From positions 1-64,000 of the forward strand of contig CAYLMK010000006.1 of NCBI GenBank assembly GCA_964384945.1: a stretch of 64,000 nt of DNA, read 5' to 3'. Below, one piece after another: positions 7,199 to 16,565 of the stretch (the first letter of the stretch is position 1; each line of letters opens with the position of its first letter). The notes under the pieces were generated by a model. It ran no database searches, had not been told where the DNA came from, and worked only from the letters and a program-made list of their open reading frames with translations. Both the position numbers and the translations under genes were made by a program. This DNA is from S015-6 sp964384945 (GTDB taxonomy: Bacteria; Desulfobacterota; DSWW01).

Positions 7199-8239
7199 AT
7201 GCTCGACCGGAACGGCTTCGCGCCGGAGGATTTTCGGTTTCGCGGCCTCCACCCGGGCCTTTCGGTCGGAACGGCCAGTGACCGGTATGCGGGATGGCTT
7301 GGACAGATCTACTCCCGGGACCGTTACGCGGGCCGCATCCCGTCGAGGCAAAACAAGGTGGGAGGCCGCACCTTTACGGAGAGGGTCCTGCCGATCGACA
7401 GCGTACGGGAATATTTCGAGCACTTCGAGGTGCTCGAGATCGATTTCACCTTCTACAGACTGCTTCTGGACGAGGATGGAAACCCGACGCAGAACCATCA
7501 CCTCCTCGCCAGGTACCGGGAACTCCTCGGCGAGAGCGATTTTCTCATTCTCAAGGTCCCGCAGGTCGTCTTCGCCCGGAAACTGCAACGGCCGGGAGGG
7601 TTCCTCCAGAATCCCGACTACCTGAACGGGGAGGTTTTTACCCGCCGATTCTATCTTCCGGCAGTCGAACTGCTGGGACGCCGGATTCGCGCATTTGTTT
7701 TCGAGCAGGAATACCAGCGCAGGCAGGACAGATCCCCGCCCGAAAAAATGGCAGAGGACGTAGACAGATTCTTTTCATCGATCCCGCAAGACGACCGCTA
7801 CCACGTGGAGGTTCGAACCGAATCCATGCTCACCCCTTCCCTGCTCGCCGCGATGCAAAGGCACGGCGTCGGTCAGGTCCTTTCGCACTGGACCTGGCTT
7901 CCTTCCCTTCGAGAGCAGTTCGCGATGTCGGGCAATGCCTTCACAAGTGCGGCCGGACAGGCCGTCGTTCGCCTCCTGACCCCACGGGGGATGCGTTACG
8001 AGGAAGCGTATGCGAAGGCGCACCCCTTCGACCGGATCGTGGAAGGCATGGCGACTCCCGGTATGGTTGAGGACACGGTCGACTTGATGGGACAGGCGAT
8101 TGAGAGGAAGGCGCGCCTGAATGTCATCGTGAACAACCGGGCCGGCGGAAACGCACCGCTCCTCGCACGAGAGATCGTCAACCGCTTTGCCGCCCGCGAA
8201 CAAACTCATAAACCCGGTACATCGCCGTCCAGGCGCTGA
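7199..8239 (+). CDS. DUF72 (YecE-like) family protein
   Basis: A 346-residue protein of the DUF72 TIM-barrel family. Recognisable elements are GTASDRYAGWLGQIYS near residue 24, FEHFEVLEIDFTFYRL near residue 80 (the family's N-S-TFY-type strand) and FLILKVPQVVF. The ATG at 7199 has GGAGG five bases upstream. Family members are about 240-300 residues, and this one extends further at the C-terminus. Its end overlaps the convergent cinA gene by 62 bases, so the two messages are antisense there. The biochemical function of DUF72 is unknown. Confidence 0.85.
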   Translation: MLDRNGFAPEDFRFRGLHPGLSVGTASDRYAGWLGQIYSRDRYAGRIPSRQNKVGGRTFTERVLPIDSVREYFEHFEVLEIDFTFYRLLLDEDGNPTQNHHLLARYRELLGESDFLILKVPQVVFARKLQRPGGFLQNPDYLNGEVFTRRFYLPAVELLGRRIRAFVFEQEYQRRQDRSPPEKMAEDVDRFFSSIPQDDRYHVEVRTESMLTPSLLAAMQRHGVGQVLSHWTWLPSLREQFAMSGNAFTSAAGQAVVRLLTPRGMRYEEAYAKAHPFDRIVEGMATPGMVEDTVDLMGQAIERKARLNVIVNNRAGGNAPLLAREIVNRFAAREQTHKPGTSPSRR

Positions 8240-9428
8240 GGATGCGGTTGAAGTCTCTGTCCCAGAGGAACCGATGGGTCTCTGCGCAGATCCGGTCCTT
8301 CACACCCCACGCGATCCAAACCGTTCCGACAGGCCTTCCCGGCGTTCCACCGTCCGGCCCCGCAATTCCGGTAATGGCGAGGCCGATCCCGGCCTCCGAT
8401 CGCGCGAGCGCGCCCTCGAGCATGGCGCGCACCACCGGTTCGCTCACCGCCCCGTACTCCTTCAGCATCTCTTCCGGAATTCCGAGAAGGTCCTGCTTGG
8501 CCGAATTGCTGTAAACGACAAAGCCCCGTTCCATCCACGCGCTCGAGCCCGGCACGTCGGTAAGCAGCTTGGAGACCAGGCCGCCGGTACAGCTCTCCGC
8601 CGTGACGATGCGAAGGCCCTTTCCTCGGAGCTCGCGGCCGAGCACAGCCGGAAGCCCCTCTTCCCCCATACCGTACAGATGGGGCCCGAGCCGTCGACGC
8701 AGCTCGGAAGAAGCTGCTTCGAGCCGGTCCGTGCACCCGGCCCTGCAGGTAACCTTGACGAGGATCTCGGGAAAAAGAAAACGGTAAGAAACCCGCAGGT
8801 CCCTGTATGCGGCCTCCAGATCGGCCAGCCGGTGCCCGACTTCACTCTCCGGAAGGCCGAATACGCGAAAGACCCGCAGCTCCCACCCCGGACGGTCCGG
8901 CATGTTCCGTTCCAGCCAGGGGAGGAATTGATTCTCGAACATGCGCCGGTTTTCTTTTGGGGGGCCCGGCATGACCAAGACCGAAGCCTCCCCCTGCCTC
9001 GCCACATACCCCAGAGCGGTCCCCACTTCGTTCGGCAGCACGTGCGAGCCCTCCGGGAACATGGCTTGTTTCTCGTTTCCGGGAGGCGGTTCCGCCCGGC
9101 GAAGCAGGGAAAAGATCCTCCGGATTCGCGCCCATTGTTCCTCGTCCAGAACAAGCGTCCTGCCCAGGGCCTGCCCGATCGCCTCTGTGGTCCGGTCATC
9201 CGATGTGGGGCCCAGTCCTCCACAAAGAGCGACCAGCCCGCAGCCTTGGAGTTCTTCCCTGACCGCAGCGGCGATGGCGGCCACATCATCGGGCAGGAGT
9301 CGAATGCATCGGACTTGAAATCCGAGTCGCGTGAGCCGCTCGGCAAGATAAGGCCCGTTTTGATCCTGGATCTCTCCTGCCAGCAGTTCGTCACCGACCA
9401 ACAGAACGGACGCGGACAGCCGGTTCAT
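8178..9428 (-). CDS. cinA: CinA-family protein, nicotinamide-nucleotide amidase type
   Basis: A 416-residue protein with the two-domain CinA layout. An N-terminal MoCF-like domain (LLVGDELLAGEIQDQNG, then CGGLGPTSDDRTTEAI) is followed by a C-terminal PncC amidase domain (TAESCTGGLVSKLLTDVPGS, ITGIAGPDGG, VGTVWIAW). CinA proteins hydrolyse ADP-ribose and deamidate nicotinamide mononucleotide, feeding NAD salvage in the cytoplasm. The ATG at 9428 is set by GGAGG seven bases upstream. The length is normal for full-length CinA. The 3' end overlaps the convergent DUF72 gene. Confidence 0.92.
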   Translation of the reverse strand: MNRLSASVLLVGDELLAGEIQDQNGPYLAERLTRLGFQVRCIRLLPDDVAAIAAAVREELQGCGLVALCGGLGPTSDDRTTEAIGQALGRTLVLDEEQWARIRRIFSLLRRAEPPPGNEKQAMFPEGSHVLPNEVGTALGYVARQGEASVLVMPGPPKENRRMFENQFLPWLERNMPDRPGWELRVFRVFGLPESEVGHRLADLEAAYRDLRVSYRFLFPEILVKVTCRAGCTDRLEAASSELRRRLGPHLYGMGEEGLPAVLGRELRGKGLRIVTAESCTGGLVSKLLTDVPGSSAWMERGFVVYSNSAKQDLLGIPEEMLKEYGAVSEPVVRAMLEGALARSEAGIGLAITGIAGPDGGTPGRPVGTVWIAWGVKDRICAETHRFLWDRDFNRILSAWTAMYRVYEFVRGRQSG

Positions 9429-9681
9429 TCTCTTTCCTCCTCTGTCCACCGAAGCGGGAATTCGTGGAAACAACCGCACAACCCGAGGCTTCCTGTGCGC
9501 GGTGCAGGATCAGGGCCGATTTTCCGAGTTTAACAGACGGATTCCATCCAAGGAAGGCAAAAGGCAATCCCGGGGGGCCGGAGAGCATCGGCCCGGCCGC
9601 ATACCCGGCCGCCGGGCTGTTTGCGTACCCGGCTCACTCACGTTAAGCTGAGAGTCTGAGATTCCACCCCCGAGAACGAAC

Positions 9682-11040
9682 ATGAACGAAGACCCCCGCA
9701 TCCGGGCCGTCGGGCCGAAAAAGAAGAGGCGACACCCTCGAAAACGCGGGAGATGTTACCCCGGCGACAGGACGGTGCGCCCGAACTCCCACCTGGAGGG
9801 GATCGAGGCATCCCTCCGATCGGCCGTGCGTGAAGCTTACGCAGACCTGTTCGGAACACTTCGCGACGGGGCAAGACCTTTCCGGCTGGACCTCAAGGTT
9901 TCGATCGACCCGAGCGGGCCTTGGCGAGTTCTCGCCGATCCGCCCGTTGCGGAGCAGATCCGGGCCGCCGTAAGGGAGATGGGCACCCAGCCGGAGGCCT
10001 TCCGAGCAGGAAGCGTATACTGCTACCGGTGCAACCGTACCGATTGCCCGCACAGCCATCCTCCCAGGCCGACGAGCGTGTTCGGCGGATACTCGTCGAC
10101 GGGGTTGCCGATTTGGCCGGAATTCACCCAGATTCTGCTCGAGCGGAAGCATCCGCAAGTGGACTTGCTCTACCGCGGCGCTCAGACCCATCTCGTCGCC
10201 ATGTATTTGGAGCCGGAAATGCTCAAGCAAAGGCAGTTGAACATTTTCGGCAGGCAATCCAAGACATACGACATTCTCGGCCAAGTGGTCTTCGGGTTTC
10301 TTCGGCTGCGCGTTCCCGGGGCGGCCCGGAGCGAGCCGGAACCGGTCGCCTGCACCCTTCAAGCCGTAGAGTCCCGGCGGCTGGATGGAAGCCCCCGGGT
10401 CGCTCTCAACGTTCTGGCCCGGCTCTCCGACGGATCCCCCGCCCTGGATGCAATTCAGGGCCCCTATCAGACACGGATTGCGGACGTGATTGCTTCCGCT
10501 CGACACCGCATAGGCACCCTGCGGCCACCCTTGCGGGACCGCAACCCGAAGGGAGACGCAACGGCACTTCCGGACACGGCCTCTCTTGTGGCCGACATCC
10601 TGCAGGGGCTGGCCCGAAAGATCGAAAAGGTGGGAAGGCAGGGAGGGCGCCGGACGGCGCATGCAGAGGGTCATCCCAGGAAGGATCGCCCCACCTCCAA
10701 GGCATGGCAGGATGCCCTCTCAGCCTCTGAGGAGGCGATTCTCTGGGACAAACAAGAGAACACCTACGTGGTCCTGGGCCCCCGGAACCGTGTGCACGTC
10801 TTCAGTCAGGAGGGCCGTCACGTGACCAGCCTCGTCTTGGCGAGGGACGCGGTGCGCACCCGGCGGCAACGCAGGCGATGGCTGCCGTTGACCCGTGAAC
10901 AGCGGGACCGATTCGGGTCCGCCGCGGCGGGCCTGCTGGTTTCGGAAGCCTCCCCTTCGGGCGGCTCCCATGCTCTTTCACGGCGGGAGGAAGCAGGTCG
11001 CAAGCCTCCCTCCTGCCTGCCTCCCACGTCCGAGGCGTAA
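9682..11040 (+). CDS. Hypothetical protein with a Cys/His cluster
   Basis: A 452-residue protein with a very basic start (KKKRRHPRKRGR). Near residues 113-126 it has YCYRCNRTDCPHSHPP, three cysteines and two histidines that could bind zinc or Fe-S. The middle has a plausible globular region (QILLERKHPQVDLLYR, LEPEMLKQRQLNIFGRQS), and the end is Arg/Ser-rich. Codon use matches the neighbours. I do not recognise the family, and there is no signal peptide or membrane helix. It is convergent with the hydrolase gene that follows. Confidence 0.65.
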   Translation: MNEDPRIRAVGPKKKRRHPRKRGRCYPGDRTVRPNSHLEGIEASLRSAVREAYADLFGTLRDGARPFRLDLKVSIDPSGPWRVLADPPVAEQIRAAVREMGTQPEAFRAGSVYCYRCNRTDCPHSHPPRPTSVFGGYSSTGLPIWPEFTQILLERKHPQVDLLYRGAQTHLVAMYLEPEMLKQRQLNIFGRQSKTYDILGQVVFGFLRLRVPGAARSEPEPVACTLQAVESRRLDGSPRVALNVLARLSDGSPALDAIQGPYQTRIADVIASARHRIGTLRPPLRDRNPKGDATALPDTASLVADILQGLARKIEKVGRQGGRRTAHAEGHPRKDRPTSKAWQDALSASEEAILWDKQENTYVVLGPRNRVHVFSQEGRHVTSLVLARDAVRTRRQRRRWLPLTREQRDRFGSAAAGLLVSEASPSGGSHALSRREEAGRKPPSCLPPTSEA

Positions 11041-11101
11041 AGGACCTTCGGCAGGCAAGGCAGACGCGCCCCCGTGCGAATCAGGATCGGGTCCCGTGAC
11101 C

Positions 11102-11992
11102 TCACCCAAGGAGGTGCCTCTCCAGGAAATCGCCCTCGAGGGCGGCGGTCTGTTCGAAAGCCTCGCCCCCATATACGTCGAAATGGCCAAGGGGCACACG
11201 AATCAACTCGGATCGAGGCAATCGGGCGGCAAGCCGCTCCACGGCCACGGCCGGGATCAGCGTGTCCTTCTCCGCAAGCAGCACAAAGGCCGGGCAGTTC
11301 ACCCTTGCTGCAAGGCGTATGGGCCGGTAAAACGTCGCGGCAAGCAGAATCCTGGCCGGGCATTCGTTCTTCCAGGTCGATTCGCGGGGCACGATCGCGA
11401 GATAACCGGCCATGCAGTCAGGCCTGTTCATGACGCCGAACCTTGCGGGATGCTCGACCACCGGGACACAATACGGGGGTCGGCGCGTGATGGCTCTGGC
11501 GACGTCACGGAAGCCGGCAGCGAGGGCCTTGAGCGTGTAAGCGGCGCCGAGCGTGTTCAGGGTGGACAGGCCGTCCACGAACGGCACCTGGGAAACGATC
11601 GCCGCAATGCCCGGGTCCCTGGCGGCCGTGACGACGACGTGGCCCCCGCTGAACGACGAGCCCCACAAGGCGACCTTTCCCGCGTTCAGAACCGGCAGCG
11701 ACCGGACATGGGCGACCGCCGCTTGCCAGTCCTGAAGGTGCCGTCTAGGGCTTACCAGGTTTCGCGGTGTGCCCGCGCTGCCCCCGAAGTTGCGGTAGTC
11801 GAACACGAATACGGCCAGTCCCCTTTCCGCGAATCTTTGGGCATAGGCAGGAAGCCGGAAGGTTTTCTCCGCGGCAAAGCCGTGAGCCATGACGACAACC
11901 GGCGGCCTCGCAACGCCTTCCGGCAGGTAGAGCCATCCGGAACAGCGTTCCCCGCGGCTTACGAAGTCGGAGTCGGTTCGCTTGAAGCGCAT
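11102..11992 (-). CDS. Alpha/beta hydrolase, dienelactone-hydrolase-like
   Basis: A 296-residue serine hydrolase. VVVMAHGFAAEKTFRLPAYA holds the HG oxyanion motif, WGSSFSGGH places the nucleophile at Ser-113, LLAEKDTLIP supplies the acid and VPLGHFDVYGG the catalytic histidine. FDYRNFGGSAG is typical of the DLH/peptidase S9-like cytoplasmic group. It starts 7 bases after the thioredoxin stop on the same strand, so the two are probably one transcript. Substrate cannot be told; esterase or thioesterase activity is possible. Confidence 0.85.
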   Translation of the reverse strand: MRFKRTDSDFVSRGERCSGWLYLPEGVARPPVVVMAHGFAAEKTFRLPAYAQRFAERGLAVFVFDYRNFGGSAGTPRNLVSPRRHLQDWQAAVAHVRSLPVLNAGKVALWGSSFSGGHVVVTAARDPGIAAIVSQVPFVDGLSTLNTLGAAYTLKALAAGFRDVARAITRRPPYCVPVVEHPARFGVMNRPDCMAGYLAIVPRESTWKNECPARILLAATFYRPIRLAARVNCPAFVLLAEKDTLIPAVAVERLAARLPRSELIRVPLGHFDVYGGEAFEQTAALEGDFLERHLLG

Positions 11993-11999
11993 ACCTGCC

Positions 12000-12341
12000 T
12001 CAGATCCAGCGGCTTACGAAACCCTCGAGTTCCTCCAGGGAGAGCGCCCCGACCCGCGTGTCTACCGCCTTTCCCTGCTTGTAGACGACCAGCGTAGGAA
12101 TGCTTCTTATGCCGAGCTGAGCGGGAATCTGGGGGTTTTCATCCACGTTCATCTTTGCGACCTTGAGCCTTCCTTCCAGCTTCTGGGCAAGCTCCTCAAG
12201 GACCGGCCCCACCCTCTTGCAGGGGCCGCACCAGGGAGCCCAGAAATCGACCAGCACGGGCTCCGGCGCGCCGACGACGTCTTGTGCAAACGTGACGTCG
12301 GACACGTGCAGGACCTTCTCCGCCTTTGCCTGGCTACTCAT
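12000..12341 (-). CDS. trxA: Thioredoxin
   Basis: A 113-residue thioredoxin with the classic WCGPC active site (Cys-38 and Cys-41). Other family marks are VDFWAPWCGPC, AKMNVDENPQIPAQLGIRSI and the cis-proline in SIPTL. It reduces protein disulfides in the cytoplasm using thioredoxin reductase. The ATG at 12341 is preceded by GGAG nine bases away and gives the standard length. The alpha/beta hydrolase gene follows at once; a 29-codon membrane-peptide gene lies 91 bases upstream on the same strand. Confidence 0.96.
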   Translation of the reverse strand: MSSQAKAEKVLHVSDVTFAQDVVGAPEPVLVDFWAPWCGPCKRVGPVLEELAQKLEGRLKVAKMNVDENPQIPAQLGIRSIPTLVVYKQGKAVDTRVGALSLEELEGFVSRWI

Positions 12342-12432
12342 CTTCCCTATCTCCTTCCGTTCTGAGCACACAGCATCTGGTTGTCTCCGCCGTCTTCCGG
12401 TATGCGACCGCATCCCGCCGGTTCGGCTTCAG

Positions 12433-12522
12433 TCAGGTGGAAACGCCGAAACGCGGCAGAATCACGGACTGCAGCAGGAACCACACGGCCAGGATACCGA
12501 ACAAGAGGGCCGTTTCCTTCAT
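12433..12522 (-). CDS. 29-residue membrane microprotein
   Basis: An ATG at 12522, six bases after a perfect GGAG, opens a 29-codon frame. It reads MKETALLFGILAVWFLLQSV followed by ILPRFGVST and a TGA at 12433-12435. The peptide is a single hydrophobic helix ending in a conserved-looking LPRFGV turn, so it probably sits in the inner membrane. It is upstream of trxA on the same strand. The start signal, the clean helix and the GC-rich third positions argue that it is real. Function unknown. Confidence 0.6.
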   Translation of the reverse strand: MKETALLFGILAVWFLLQSVILPRFGVST

Positions 12523-12779
12523 CGGATTCTCCTTCCTGCATGTCGGCTACTCGCCTTTTCTCCCCGCCGAACCGCTGCCTTTCTGATAAAGACCCCTGTC
12601 CCATCGGATTGGTTTCATACAATCCGGGTCGCGACGGCTTTTTCGTTCCTGAACAGGCAGGCGAAAAGGACGGGGAGCAGGAAGGGGATACGGGCGGGTG
12701 GACCTTCAAGGGATCGGCCGCAGCAGTCCGGCGGCAAAAGGACAGACCCGGTCACCATCGCACGCGACCGAGATCCCCG

Positions 12780-13046
12780 TTATTCGTTGGCGATTGCCTC
12801 CAGGGCCTCCTCTTCCACGAGATTCTGCTTCAGGAGTTCCTTTTCGATCTTCAACATCGCCTTCTTCAGCTCAGGATAGAGGCCGACGTCGATGGTAATC
12901 CCCTTCTTCGTCGGACGCCGCTCCTCACCGTCTTCCGGCTCGTAGTAGATCCGCAGATCGATGAGCTTGTGTCCCTTGTATTCGGTCAGGGAAACGCGCA
13001 CTTCTTCCGTAGCGTTCTTGGCAAACTGATGCAAAACCAGGCTCAT
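12780..13046 (-). CDS. PC4/YdbC-like ssDNA-binding protein
   Basis: An 88-residue protein. EVRVSLTEYKGHKLIDLRIY followed by KKGITIDVGLYPELKKAM is the beta-ridge plus helix layout of the transcriptional coactivator p15 (PC4) family, which in bacteria binds single-stranded DNA as a dimer. The ATG at 13046 gives the family's usual length. The C-terminus adds an acidic helix (VEEEALEAIANE). It probably acts in DNA repair or transcription in the cytoplasm; no partner is adjacent. Confidence 0.75.
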   Translation of the reverse strand: MSLVLHQFAKNATEEVRVSLTEYKGHKLIDLRIYYEPEDGEERRPTKKGITIDVGLYPELKKAMLKIEKELLKQNLVEEEALEAIANE

Positions 13047-13116
13047 GGTCTGTACCTTCCCCTCCTCCCTCTCTTCCGAGGGCGCCGCAAACACAAAGAA
13101 AACGAAACCCCGCAGA

Positions 13117-13455
13117 CTACTTCTTCTCCCGAAGCATCCGGAGAAGCGCTTTCGTCTCTTCCATCGCCTTTTGGGCCTGCTCCCGAAGATCGCCCGACGT
13201 CTGGCTCGCTATGTCTCGCATCGTGACCAATGCGGCCTGCAGTTCCACGTCCAACCGCCCGTCCAGGCGGGACGAGAGCAGGTAATCGACCTTGCCCTCC
13301 AAGAGGTTGAACTCCTGTGTCCGGAGCTTTTCGAGGGGGATGTTCACCTCCTTGAAAAGGACATAGCTGAAGGCGAAGGAAATGCAGGCGGCGAGGAGGG
13401 CCAGCGTCACGAGAATCCGGATTCCACGAAGGTGTTTTCGAGTTTCCTCTTCCAT
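13117..13455 (-). CDS. Single-helix membrane protein with cytoplasmic-like coiled coil
   Basis: A 112-residue protein. ILVTLALLAACISFAFSYVL near residues 15-35 is one membrane helix. The rest (LEKLRTQEFNLLEGKVDYLL, EQAQKAMEETKALLRMLREK) is heptad-like and helical. The ATG at 13455 has GGAG seven bases before it. It lies downstream of gatB on the same strand with a 155-base gap. I recognise no family; a membrane-anchored scaffold is possible. Confidence 0.6.
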   Translation of the reverse strand: MEEETRKHLRGIRILVTLALLAACISFAFSYVLFKEVNIPLEKLRTQEFNLLEGKVDYLLSSRLDGRLDVELQAALVTMRDIASQTSGDLREQAQKAMEETKALLRMLREKK

Positions 13456-13610
13456 CTTCACACTCCTTTGCATGCGTCTTTGGATGCGCCCTACATGTCC
13501 GGCGGATTCCTCTCGGAGAAAACAGAGCGCTCATCGTATGCATTCTTCCGCGCCCTTGTCAACCGTCCTTTCTGCAGGCGGTTGCAGAACCGTACTTCCC
13601 GACCCCGGGC

Positions 13611-15056
13611 TCAGCCGCGCGCTTGCAGTTTCTCGCGAAGCAGTTGGTTCACCAGGTTCGGGCTGGCCTGGCCGCCCGTGGCCTTCATGACCTGGCCCAC
13701 GAAAAAGCCGATCAGTCTTTCCTTTCCTTCTCGATACTTTCTCACCTCATCCGGGTGCGCGGCCAGCACCCTGTCGATCACCCCGGCCAGTTCCGACACA
13801 TCCTGGATTTGAACCCACCCCTTCTCCGCGACAATGACTTGCGGAGCCTTGCCGGTCCGGTAGATCTCCTCGAAGACCTGCTTGCCGATCTTCCCGCTGA
13901 TGCTCCCTTGGTCGATCATCGCCAGCATATCGGCGAGGTGCTCCGGGGTGACCGGACAGGCATCGATTTCGCGGTCGTCACGGTTGAGCTCCCGAAGGAG
14001 TTCGGTCAGGATCCAGTTGCTCACCTTCTTGGGTTGCGGAAATCGTGCGACCGTCCTCTCGAAATAGTCGGCCAGCTCGGCCGACGCCGTCAAGGTCCGG
14101 GCATCCTCCCGCGCGAGTTCATACGCCTCCACGAATCGATCCTCTTTCTCGTCGGGAAGCTCGGGTAGATTCCGCCGGACCGCCTCCACCCAGGCCGCGT
14201 CGATCTCGAAGGGAACGAGGTCGGGGTCGGGGAAATACCGGTAGTCGTGTGCCTCTTCCTTGCTCCGCATGCTCTGGGTGGCATTCCTGGCGGCATCCCA
14301 GAGCCGCGTCTCCTGGACGACCTTCTCTCCCATGTCGAGCGCCGCGATCTGTCTGCGGATCTCGTACTCCAGGGCATGCTCGACGAACCGGAAGGAATTC
14401 ATGTTCTTCAGTTCCGTCTTCACGCCCAGGCCTCCCGAACCGACGGGCCGGACAGAGACGTTGGCATCGCAGCGCAGGCTCCCTTCCTCCATGTTGCCGT
14501 CGCAAACCCCCAGGTAGCGCAGAATGCTCCTGAGCTTCCGCAGAAAGGCGGCGGCCTCCGCAGGGGTGCGGAGGTCCGGTTCCGTCACGATTTCGATCAG
14601 GGGCACGCCGGTACGATTGAGGTCCACGTATCCGGCGTCCGCCCTTTCCATGGTGCCCTGGTACACGAGCTTGCCCGCGTCCTCCTCCAGGTGGATCCTG
14701 GTCAGCCGAATACGACGGGTCCCCTTTCCGCAATCGATATCGACGTAGCCGCCCCGGCAGAGAGGGTCTTCGAATTGAGAGATCTGGTAGCCCTTGGGCA
14801 GGTCCGGATAGAAGTAGTTCTTGCGGGCGAATACGGAGCAGGGTGCGACCCGGCCGTGCAGGGCAACCGCGGTTTTAAGAGCCAGCTCCACCACCCTCCG
14901 GTTCAGGACCGGCAGCACGCCCGGCATGCCCGTACAGATCGGGCAGGTGTTCTCGTTCGGCTCCGCCCCGAATCGGGTGGAGCACCCGCAGAAAATCTTG
15001 CTCTCCGTAAGGAGCTGCGCGTGGATCTCGAGTCCGATGACTGCCTCGTATTCCAT
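13611..15056 (-). CDS. gatB: Aspartyl/glutamyl-tRNA amidotransferase subunit B
   Basis: A 481-residue GatB. YEAVIGLEIHAQLLTESKIF, CPICTGMPGVLPVLN, YFYPDLPKGYQISQFEDPLC and LIEIVTEPDLRTPAEA are signature stretches, and the YqeY-like tail (KVSNWILTELLRELN...) ends the protein. It phosphorylates and then amidates misacylated Glu-tRNA(Gln) or Asp-tRNA(Asn) using ammonia from GatA. It starts one base after the gatA stop, so translation is coupled. The length is normal. The operon order is gatC-gatA-gatB. Confidence 0.97.
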   Translation of the reverse strand: MEYEAVIGLEIHAQLLTESKIFCGCSTRFGAEPNENTCPICTGMPGVLPVLNRRVVELALKTAVALHGRVAPCSVFARKNYFYPDLPKGYQISQFEDPLCRGGYVDIDCGKGTRRIRLTRIHLEEDAGKLVYQGTMERADAGYVDLNRTGVPLIEIVTEPDLRTPAEAAAFLRKLRSILRYLGVCDGNMEEGSLRCDANVSVRPVGSGGLGVKTELKNMNSFRFVEHALEYEIRRQIAALDMGEKVVQETRLWDAARNATQSMRSKEEAHDYRYFPDPDLVPFEIDAAWVEAVRRNLPELPDEKEDRFVEAYELAREDARTLTASAELADYFERTVARFPQPKKVSNWILTELLRELNRDDREIDACPVTPEHLADMLAMIDQGSISGKIGKQVFEEIYRTGKAPQVIVAEKGWVQIQDVSELAGVIDRVLAAHPDEVRKYREGKERLIGFFVGQVMKATGGQASPNLVNQLLREKLQARG

Positions 15057-15057
15057 C

Positions 15058-16518
15058 TCAGGCCCTTGACCTTCCGCTCGCAAGCATCCGCTGCTCGATG
15101 GCAAAGGCAGCCTTGAGGACCGTTCCTTCGTCGAAATGCCTTCCGAGCAGTTGCATTCCGACGGGTAGCCCGTTCGAGGTATTTCCGCAGGGCAGGCTCA
15201 GGCCGGGCAGGCCTGCCAGGTTCACCGTCGTGGTGAAGATGTCGAGCAGGTACATCTGCAGGGGATCCCCGGTCTTCTCCCCGATTCGGAAGGCCGGGCC
15301 GGGGGTCGTGGGGGTGACAATGACGTCGCATTGACGAAACGCCTCCAGGAAATCCTGCCGGATCAGAGTCCGCACCTGCTGCGCCTTCCGGTAATAGGCA
15401 TCATAGTATCCGGAGCTCAAGGCATAGGTGCCGAGCACGATACGGCGTTTCACTTCGTCCCCGAATCCCTCCGAGCGGGTCCTCTGGTACATCTTTCGAA
15501 GGGACCGGAAGGCCCCCGGCGCGCGAAACCCGTACTTCACGCCGTCGTACCGCGCCAGGTTCGAACTGGCCTCTGCCGTCGCGATCAGATAGTAAACCGG
15601 AATCCCGTACGCGGTATGCGGAAGGGAGATTTCCACCGGGATGGCCCCCTCCGCTTCAAAGATCGCGATTCCCTTTCGGACCGCCTCCTCCACCTCGCGG
15701 TCCATCCCTTCGATGAAGTACTCCTTCGGTATGCCGAGGCGCAGGCCTCGGATGTCTCCGGTCAGAAAGGAAGTGAAGTCCGGCACGGGTCGGTCGACGC
15801 TTGTGGAATCCTGCGGATCGTATCCGCAGACCGCCTGAAGCAGCAGGCTGCAATCGTAGACCGTCTTGGCAATCGGTCCGATCTGATCGAGACTGGAGGC
15901 GAACGCGACGAGACCGAAGCGGCTGACCCGCCCGTACGTCGGCTTCATGCCCACCACGCCGCAATAGGCGGCCGGCTGACGAATCGAGCCGCCCGTGTCC
16001 GACCCGAGGGCGGCAATGCACAGGTCGGCCGCAACCGCGCATGCGGATCCCCCGCTCGAGCCGCCCGGCACGCGCTCCGGGTCGCGGGGGTTCCGGCAGG
16101 GCCCGAACAGGCTGTGCTCGGTCGACGAGCCCATGGCGAATTCATCCATATTCGTCTTGCCCAAAAAGACGGATCCCGCCTCGCGCAGCCTCCGGACAAC
16201 CGTTGCGTCGTAGGGCGGCACGAATCGCTCGAGCATCCTGGAGGCACAGGTCGTGCGCACCCCGCGGGTGCTCATGTTGTCCTTGATCCCCAGCGGGATG
16301 CCGCAGAGAGGGCTCGTGGAGTCCCCCTTGGCGAATCGTTGGTCCGCGCTTCTCGCCTGAGCGAGGGCTTCTTCTTCCGTGACCGTGATGTAAGCGTTAA
16401 GCTCCTGGTTCTTCTGGAAAATCCTGTCCAGGAGAGCCCGGGTCACTTCCTCGGAACTCACCTCCCGCCTGGAGAGCTTCTCATGCAGCCCCTGAATCGT
16501 CTCTTCATAGAAACGCAT
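15058..16518 (-). CDS. gatA: Aspartyl/glutamyl-tRNA amidotransferase subunit A
   Basis: A 486-residue amidase-signature protein. The catalytic triad is visible at Lys-79 (LGIKDN), Ser-154 (PGGSSGGS) and Ser-178 (DTGGSIRQPA), the numbering reported for other GatA proteins. It hydrolyses glutamine and channels ammonia to GatB. The start ATG 16518 gives the canonical MRFYEETI N-terminus; the frame upstream is not conserved-looking. It sits between gatC and gatB. Confidence 0.97.
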   Translation of the reverse strand: MRFYEETIQGLHEKLSRREVSSEEVTRALLDRIFQKNQELNAYITVTEEEALAQARSADQRFAKGDSTSPLCGIPLGIKDNMSTRGVRTTCASRMLERFVPPYDATVVRRLREAGSVFLGKTNMDEFAMGSSTEHSLFGPCRNPRDPERVPGGSSGGSACAVAADLCIAALGSDTGGSIRQPAAYCGVVGMKPTYGRVSRFGLVAFASSLDQIGPIAKTVYDCSLLLQAVCGYDPQDSTSVDRPVPDFTSFLTGDIRGLRLGIPKEYFIEGMDREVEEAVRKGIAIFEAEGAIPVEISLPHTAYGIPVYYLIATAEASSNLARYDGVKYGFRAPGAFRSLRKMYQRTRSEGFGDEVKRRIVLGTYALSSGYYDAYYRKAQQVRTLIRQDFLEAFRQCDVIVTPTTPGPAFRIGEKTGDPLQMYLLDIFTTTVNLAGLPGLSLPCGNTSNGLPVGMQLLGRHFDEGTVLKAAFAIEQRMLASGRSRA

Positions 16519-16565
16519 GCAGTCAATCCCTCTCCCCGCGGCCTCCACGCAGCGGAACCGGGCTC

